From Epiperipatus broadwayi (taxonomy: Eukaryota; Onychophora; Udeonychophora; Euonychophora; Peripatidae), in NCBI GenBank assembly GCA_028023455.1, contig JAQFVV010000030.1:5228501-5292500 (forward strand): 64,000 bases of DNA, given 5' to 3'. Both the position numbers and the translations under genes were made by a program. The notes under the pieces were generated by a model, which worked only from the letters and a program-made list of their open reading frames with translations, searched no databases and was not told the DNA's origin. This document shows positions 58,304 through 64,000 of this stretch, piece by piece. Position 1 is the stretch's first letter. Each line of letters starts with the position of its first letter.

Positions 58304-58345
58304 TCCCCAGACTAGTTTCTGGCTTGTGGCCTTCATCAGTGAGGA
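58304..58345 (-). ncRNA. Hammerhead ribozyme motif A7 (best family A copy)
   Basis: Minus strand: stem I UCCUCA/UGGGGA (6 bp, one wobble), core CUGAUGA, an A-A mismatch, stem II GGC-CACAA-GCC, GAAAC, UA and GUC, with the cut after the C paired to 58310. Every invariant core base is present. Stem III is 2 bp. The A-A at 10.1/11.1, normally G-C, is shared by most family A copies. Confidence 0.78.
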
Positions 58346-58526
58346 GCTTTGGATCTGAGAGCAAATGTATAGGTACTGAACTCAGTTCAGACCTATATGA
58401 TATATAAGCTAATGAGCTTGGATTGAAAATTCTCATAGTTTTGTAGTTAAGTAGAGATAAAAAAAAGATGGCTGCTGGAAGGTGCATTAGATCCTAAGAT
58501 CTAGGTGTAGTGCTCTCAGATCCAAA

Positions 58527-58567
58527 GCTTCTTACTGTCGAAGGCCAGAAACTAGTCTGGGGATATT
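58527..58567 (+). ncRNA. Hammerhead motif A8 (defective)
   Basis: CUUCUUA precedes CUGUCGA (A6 changed), stem II is collapsed to AGGCCA, then GAAAC, UA, GUC, UGGGGA. Loss of stem II predicts inactivity. Confidence 0.55.
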
Positions 58568-58719
58568 GGATGAGTAGGCACTAGATGGGGATTTTATGCA
58601 CTAGATGGATATTTTATGCACAAGACTTCTGGCATTCATTGATTACTCTGGCTTGCACTGAATGGCTATACTGAATAGAGAGTTTTGCCTGTTTAATAAC
58701 AATTACATTAGTAAATATC

Positions 58720-59190
58720 TTTACTTATAATAAATTAATATATATATAATACATATTTATCCACACACACACATTGCATTTTATTATGATCCATTTCAAT
58801 TCCTATCCCTCACTCTAGAAAAATCAACCTTTATTGCATAAAATAATCATGATATCTTGTAATTGATCTTCAATAGGTCTATCTCTTCTGATTCATTAGT
58901 TTTCCAGCAAAGACTGGAAGAAAGGGAACCTACTATTGGCAGTCTAATCTATTAGACAAATTATTTCATTCAGCTAAATTTGTCAGTTAACTGCTTCTCA
59001 CTGGTTAAGTTGGATGGCTGTAATTTTATATCTGTATGCTCATCCTGTTTTATTGGAATACCATTTGCATTAAGCATAAAATTGATGTTAATATTTATTT
59101 CTTCTGATGACTTGAATTCTCAAGTGGTTTATGTGTCTTCTCATTTCTCTACCGTTAAGAGTCTGTAACTTTTTGTAATTGCTTTGATAT
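58720..59190. other. No clear feature; possible Gypsy-3 3' part
   Basis: AT-rich, with an (AC)n-like tract at 58764-58776. Minus-strand text near 59000-59190 may be the C-terminal tail of the Gypsy-3 integrase. LTR not identified. Confidence 0.3.
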
Positions 59191-59697
59191 GATTCTAATT
59201 ATCATTCCAGGGAACCATTTTCAAAATATCCTATATCTAGGCAGCATCCATTTTGTAATTTTTTTTCATTCAAATAACTTTCCTTCGATACACTATTAGT
59301 AGGCATTAAGGTTGACAACACATTAACATCTCAGCTGACTTTATGGAGTCAATTAAAGCTTTGCTAATATCTTTATACTAGGTCTTGGTTAACATTTTTC
59401 AATTACTGTTGTTTTTTCCCACTAGGCCATTAAACTCCAGGTGATACAGTGGTGTTAATATATGGTATATTCCCTTAGTAGCTAAATGACCTTGAATAGA
59501 TTGGATGTGAAACCAGCTCCATTGGCGGAGACTCCAGCTGTATGAATAGTCAAAATAAAAGTCATAGATCACATGACCCAATTCTCTTAAGCTTATAAGA
59601 TATAAACAATGAGCATTTGTCAATTGCTGAATAAGCTTTGTGATAAATGCTTAGACAGAGAAAGCATTTAAAATATATCTGTCAGGAACCCCCCTCA

Positions 59698-59740
59698 ACC
59701 TCTGACCATGGTTTCATGCTTTGACACTCCTCAGAGAGGC
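59698..59740 (-). ncRNA. Hammerhead ribozyme motif B3 (core intact, best copy in window)
   Basis: Minus strand: stem I GCCUCU with AGAGGU (5 Watson-Crick pairs plus one wobble), core CUGAGGA, stem II GUGU-CAAA-GCAU (4 pairs with two wobbles), GAAA, stem III ACC/GGU with loop AU, cleavage base C (paired to 59704). All invariant positions of the hammerhead core are present. This is the copy most likely to cleave. Confidence 0.82.
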
Positions 59741-60102
59741 GTTAGGGTAGCTTCAGACATTAGATCTAAAAATACCAACCCCCAGCCAGTATTTATCTAA
59801 AAGTTATCCATTGAGTGCAAAATCTGAAATTTTCAGACACCTACATAGCTATCCAACTCAAATAGCTATATGGGGCTGAGAGATCTTCAACCATACCATA
59901 TATTAGTAGTCTTAGCAATATAACATCACATAAGGCAGAGACCATAAATAGTCAAAATAAGAGTCATAGATCACATGGTCCAATTCTCTTAAGCTTGTGA
60001 GATATAAACAATGAGAATTTGCTAATTGCTCAACAAGCTTTGTGATAAATGCTTAGCCAGAGAAAGCATTTAAAATATTTCTGTCAGGAACCCCTCCCCC
60101 CA

Positions 60103-60145
60103 ACCTCTGACCCTGGTTTCATGCTTTGGCACATGTCAGAAGCGC
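60103..60145 (-). ncRNA. Hammerhead ribozyme motif B4 (core mutated)
   Basis: Same position in the second tandem unit: stem II GUGC-CAAA-GCAU and GAAACC are kept, but the core reads CUGACAU instead of CUGAGGA and stem III is ACC/GGU with an AG loop. Stem I 3' strand AGAGGU remains, the 5' strand is decayed. Inactive as predicted. Confidence 0.6.
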
Positions 60146-60829
60146 TAGGGCAGCTTCAGACACTAGATCTAAAAATACTAAGCTTTCATAGTATTTTCTG
60201 CACTTGTACTATTAGCACTTTTACATTTTGTCAATTTAGAGTAAGAATCTATAATTATGAAGAAGATTTTGCCATTAAACAGACTGATACAATCTAAATA
60301 AAAGTCTGCCACAGATGAGGTGATTTAATTCAAGCTTCTAATTTTTTTGGCAGCATCTTAGCAATGGATTGACAATCTTCACAATAATTAACTGTCTGCA
60401 TGATTTCATTGTTCATGTTTGGTCACCATAGATAAGATTTCGCTTATTCCTTTATCCATACAATTCCCAAATGTTCTCTATGTAACGACATATTTGCTTT
60501 CTGCCTTCTGAGGGTTATAATTATTCAGACTCATTAGCACACAATTTTTACCGACATATTCTTTCAGGCATTCAAATAGCATGGTTTTTTATTAGGTCAA
60601 CTATGTTTTATTCATTTCTGTAAAGTTTGATAGCCAGTATCCCATTTAGTTCATTTAGCTACTGTTGTAATATCTAGTGCATTGTTTCCCAGGGAGTCTA
60701 TAATTATCCCCGTAACTTTATTTTCAGATTCACCTTTAATCTGTAGTCTTGACAGTATGTCTGCTTGCCTAATTTCTTTATCAGCTTTAAAAACTTTTAT
60801 TTAATTGGGTTTAAATATCTTTTAACATA

Positions 60830-62450
60830 ATTTTTAATTTATATTTTTAATATTACATGAATGGATTGACCCTTCAAAAAAAGGGGAGAATACCATTGTA
60901 AACAGAGCCATCAACGATACCCACGGTCGTATCGAGCTATGCAAAGCATAACACAATCACATTTCCAAATCGTGGCTCCGAGTGCTAGATTCAAATCCCT
61001 GCCATTCAAAGCATTTTATTTGTTTTGAGGATCAACCTCAAGTGCCAGCCAATCATAAGTTATATAATCAGCATGTATTGGATGACAGACCCACAGTATC
61101 CTTTGACTAGCTCACACTCTATCTCAGGTCCAGCATATTTACTTAACACATAAAATAACTCTACCCTAGTTTACTAGTGACACAGTGACAAGAGAGAAAG
61201 AGAAAATAGACAAAATAACAACTAAAGCAAACATTGATATTTAATTATTTACACATACATATTTAATATAATATAAATAACACAACAAATTTTACATAAG
61301 AAAAATATAAATGACTTTAGCCTATAGTTATAATAGTCCATTAATTAAAGTTCATTTCATTTAAAATTTAAGTGTGTACACAGCTATTTAAAAATATATT
61401 TATCCACATTCTTATTTGTGCGTATTGTCCAATGGTTTCCATTTGGTTTTATTTTCCAACTGGTTGATCTTTCGTTTCTCTGTCGATGGTTTCCAGTGGC
61501 TTGTCTTCCGTTCTTTGGATCAATAATGGGAGAGAGATTAGTGGCAGCATTGATTCACTATCTAGGCATTTGTTTCGGGCATTGGTTCAGGCAAGCACAA
61601 TTGATTTCTGAAGGCTTGGGGCATGAAGCCCTGTTAGATACATCCATGGCAAATGCAGCCTCTCCATTAATGTTGACCGCAGCAGTAACATTACTACTGC
61701 ATTTACAATTTCTGAATATTCTGCATTCTGTAGGAAGAACCCGATCTCTGGATTAGTAACAAATTGACGACTGGAATAACTTGATCACAAAATGCAGACC
61801 AGACTGAATAACAATGGAGAGAGCGACTTTCATACTTTTTTCTCTCCTATTGTTTTAATTCCTTATCGTTATTTCTAATTTTGATCTTAACATGAAATCT
61901 GTCTCTGTCTTTTAATTAATTGTACATTTCTTGTTATCTTAATCCTTGTTCAGATTCATCTAAACAATTTCGATAAGATAGTTTAGTTTTTTAATTAATA
62001 TAATTTAATCAGTAATCTTAAAAACTAATTGCATTCCAAAGCTTTTACAAATTTTATTTTTACTCTGATTTATTTGCTTATTTTATACATTATAAAAGTT
62101 TTATTTACAAAGAGAGAGAAAAAGAAAAAAATTTTGCCCCACTTGCTAAGAAGTTTTATTCTAAAAGAAAAATATAACCCACAGTACTTTTATTTTTGGA
62201 AAATTTCGTTTTAAAAATCTTAAACCTAATCAATTTTTTTTTTTTTAAAAAAATTATGAAACAAGTAACGCTATTCACTAGTGGTACAATATATTAGCTC
62301 AAAATCCTAGGCAGCTAATCTATTAATCCAGAAAATTATTCTCTGACTGGCATATTATGGGGATTTCTTTACCTTACCAAATATACCAATTAATGAATGT
62401 TGATTTGTATAAATTTTGAACTTGCATCCATTAACAAAATCAAGTCTATT
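60830..62450. other. Insertion of unknown type within Gypsy-3
   Basis: Separates the Gypsy-3 RNase H from its integrase linker. It contains a SINE-like trace at about 60905-61015 (minus strand GATTTGAATCT at a B-box position) and a GC-richer block 61410-61760 open on both strands. The plus frame of 112 codons there (hydrophobic, MRIVQWFPFGF start) has no recognised domain; the minus reading is equally open, so I do not call a gene. Confidence 0.4.
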
Positions 62451-62519
62451 GTGAATATTGAAACAACTAGTTAAATCACAAGTTGATTCTGTATTCATGT
62501 TTTATAGTTATTTATTTTT

Positions 62520-62900
62520 TAGAAACAGCCTTTCAAGTGCTTCAGGTATTCAATTGTAGTTCTATTCAATCAATGAATGCAGTCTAGCATATATTATCAC
62601 CAGTGCTTCTTTAACCAGCTTTCTGTAATATTTCTCTGCAGCTGTGAATGTTCTGGAGGCAAAGCAGTAGGATGTTCATTTTCATAGCAACAATGTGACA
62701 TAACTGCCCCTGAGCCATAATTTTAGATACCAGTAGTAATAATGATTTCTTGTTCATTACAATAATGGATAAGTAATTGTTTGGTAGTTAGCAGATCTAT
62801 TACTTCCAATGTTATCCCTTCTTTAATTACTGGTATAATGGTATGATAACTTGCTCTTCTTTTCAAAAAGCTCTTGAAGAATTTGAGCAGGCTAATACCT
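62520..62900 (-). pseudogene. Gypsy-3 RNase H domain
   Basis: Minus strand, two frames: a start resembling EIIITT (for LTTDAS), NYGSGAVMSHCCYENEHPTAL (for .G.GAVL.Q...G...P.A) and a following YYRKLVKEAL-like block (for Y...EKE.LA). The first catalytic D is not preserved. Order and spacing support RNase H next to RT at 63071-63337. Confidence 0.65.
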
Positions 62901-63070
62901 GAAAGTCTTTAACATTCTTTAGTTTTTTGGTATTTTTTATCATTCTTACCTTATATGGGTTAGGATACTTTCTCTTAGCATTAATTATGTGTCCTAAGAA
63001 CTTAATTTCTGTAGTGAATCAAATATACAGTGTTTAATCTTGTGTCCATGTTTTCCAACTGTGTATAAAT

Positions 63071-63337
63071 TTATACACGTTCTGATAATTCATTTTCTAT
63101 CTCTGTTATACTTAATATGTCATCAAAGTAAGGAATAATTACCTTGCATTCTTTGAAACAAACAGTCCATTTGTACCTGAAATAGATTTGGTGGCAGTTG
63201 TAATTCAGTAATTTATTGCATTTGAATAACCTCAGGTGAATGCATACCATCAATAACTTAACTGTTCTACTTGTGATGGAAATTTGATTGAATGCAGATC
63301 TCAAATTGAGTTTAGCAAAAAAATTTGCATTCTGCAT
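63071..63337 (-). pseudogene. Gypsy-3 reverse transcriptase domain
   Basis: FFAKLNLRSAFNQISI (usually F.KLDL.SAFHQI; the first catalytic D is N here), then HLRLFKCNKLLNYNC (for GLF.Y.RLPFG, decayed) and CKVIIPYFDDILSI, an intact YxDD box. Protein-coding ability is lost through substitutions and frame change, but RT identity is clear. Confidence 0.85.
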
Positions 63338-64000
63338 TGAAGCTATTGTCTCTCACACACTTGGTACTGGGTAAACTTCCTCATTAATATTGTATCTGTT
63401 GTGTTTTCCTAACATAAGAGGACAGTTCCATCTGGCTTTAGATTAATCATAACCAGAGTATTCTATGATGACTTTTGCCGGAGTTAGTGTGGTTCTTTTA
63501 ACTAACTCATGAATAGTTTCTTATACTTTTAATCTTAGTGGTTAAGGAATCATGTTGTTTATAAGCAATGGGCTATATGTGTTTTACTAGTTCTATCTTG
63601 AAGACTGTGTTTTAAATTTTTCTAGTAGTAAGTTAAATACATATGGCGTGGGGTGGGGAGTCTAACTAAGACTTCAGACTCTAGTTGTATTTTTTAAACT
63701 ATATCAATCTGGATTCCCTAAGGTCCAAACCAGTCTATACTTAGAATGGGAATAAGGTCTCATTCCGTAATGTAAAGAGATAGTAATTTTATTTTAGATT
63801 TCAGCTTGTTTTACCAAGCTGAAATCTCTGCTTTCTCAATAGTAGTACTCTTTTTAATTTCTACAGTGCTATCAATTTCTCTATTAATTTTTTACCTGTG
63901 AATACATAGTTCAGCAAGTGTTTATTGTCGCTTTATTTAGTTCCTCCTTATGATTTGAAGTTTGCATGCAAATCCTTTTGCACAGCAAACATCACAGTAT

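Larger units (their letters stand above)
58146..58696. mobile_element. Hammerhead-repeat family A, inverted composite with 14-bp duplication
   Basis: A perfect 14-bp repeat TAACAATTACATTA (58132-58145 and 58697-58710) brackets a 551-bp foldback of two family A parts (ribozyme minus at 58304, plus near 58528). The left end starts AACATCACACAATCACC and the right end finishes GTTTTGCCTGTTTAA. The clean duplication shows the two opposed parts inserted together. Confidence 0.88.
59545..60185 (-). mobile_element. Hammerhead-repeat family B, head-to-tail tandem inside integrase
   Basis: Two direct copies begin AATAGTCAAAATAA at 59545 and 59947 (period 402 bp); the second is truncated after its ribozyme region at about 60185. 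Shared text includes GTCATAGATCACATG, AATTCTCTTAAGCTT and AAGCATTTAAAATAT. Ribozyme-to-ribozyme spacing is 405 bp. Tandem hammerhead units are the form from which self-cleavage would release a unit-length RNA. Nothing is translated. Confidence 0.85.
59190..64000 (-). mobile_element. Ty3/Gypsy retrotransposon Gypsy-3, continuing past the window
   Basis: Read right to left: protease/pre-RT traces at about 63900-63400, RT (63337-63071), RNase H (62900-62520), an RNase H-integrase linker (60800-60600; QADILSRLQIK for the ADALSR block), integrase zinc domain and core (60550-60200; GKIFFIIIDSYSKL), and the second part of the core with the catalytic region at 59560-59390 (HLATKGIYHILTPLYHLEFNGLV for the KGI.H....YHPESNGL..E block). 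Two later insertions are evident: the hammerhead tandem at 59545-60185 splits the integrase, and about 60830-62450 separates RNase H from the linker. It has many stops. Confidence 0.8.

Noticed and set aside
61418-61756. 112-codon plus-strand frame as a membrane protein gene
   Set aside because: The opposite strand is equally open, there is no domain, and it lies in an insertion within a Gypsy element; hydrophobic residues follow from the complement of a Gln/Asn/Lys-rich reading.

Overview
The window is AT-rich, gene-poor nuclear DNA from a metazoan. It holds Penelope-like elements, Ty3/Gypsy LTR retrotransposons, RTE-type and other APE-type LINEs, hAT, Merlin and pogo/Tigger DNA transposons, and a tRNA-derived SINE. 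This mix fits an invertebrate with a large, repeat-filled genome, but I cannot name the taxon. I found no host protein-coding gene, rRNA or functional tRNA gene. Every convincing coding signal belongs to a transposable element, and most are broken by stops or frameshifts. CpG sites look decayed (TpG/CpA) in several repeat copies.

Layout. 1-11 kb is mostly unrecognised AT-rich DNA with a 65-bp tandem array (1.78-1.97 kb), a MITE-like foldback (3.6 kb), SINE copies (8.5 and 11.0 kb) and an RTE LINE tail (9.8-10.4 kb). 11-16 kb has a Gypsy fragment, then two composite repeats carrying hammerhead-ribozyme motifs (12.47-13.31 and 15.0-15.53 kb), each flanked by a target-site duplication. 16.1-18.15 kb is a decayed hAT transposase interrupted by a Merlin transposase fragment. 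18.94-24.0 kb is a nearly complete but dead Gypsy element with both LTRs, primer-binding site and polypurine tract. 24.2-25.1 kb is another inverted hammerhead composite. 26.8-27.4 kb is a second long RTE LINE tail. 28.2-29.55 kb is a Penelope-like fragment split by a SINE. 29.7-32.8 kb is a Gypsy copy lacking recognisable RT. 33.6-35.0 kb is a Penelope-like RT fragment folded back on itself.

36.5-39.6 kb is a hAT remnant interrupted by a 2.3-kb Penelope-like palindrome. That palindrome holds the longest intact ORF worth annotating (222 aa, GIY-YIG endonuclease) and has a perfect 14-bp target-site duplication. 40-42 kb has a further Penelope tail and a Gypsy gag/LTR remnant. 48.77-52.98 kb holds a moderately decayed APE-type LINE followed head-to-tail by a 5'-truncated copy. 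56.0-57.5 kb is a dead pogo/Tigger transposase. 58.1-58.7 kb is another hammerhead composite. 59.2-64.0 kb is a third Gypsy copy, running off the window end, with a tandem hammerhead repeat inserted in its integrase region.

The most interesting signal is not an ORF. At least three repeat families carry sequences that fold as minimal type I hammerhead ribozymes: catalytic core, 5-6 bp stem I, short stem II and a 1-3 bp stem III ending in GUC or AUC. They occur as inverted dimers and as ~400-bp head-to-tail units. Three inverted composites have 13-15 bp target-site duplications, like the Penelope palindrome. I infer that they are non-autonomous elements mobilised by Penelope-like machinery.
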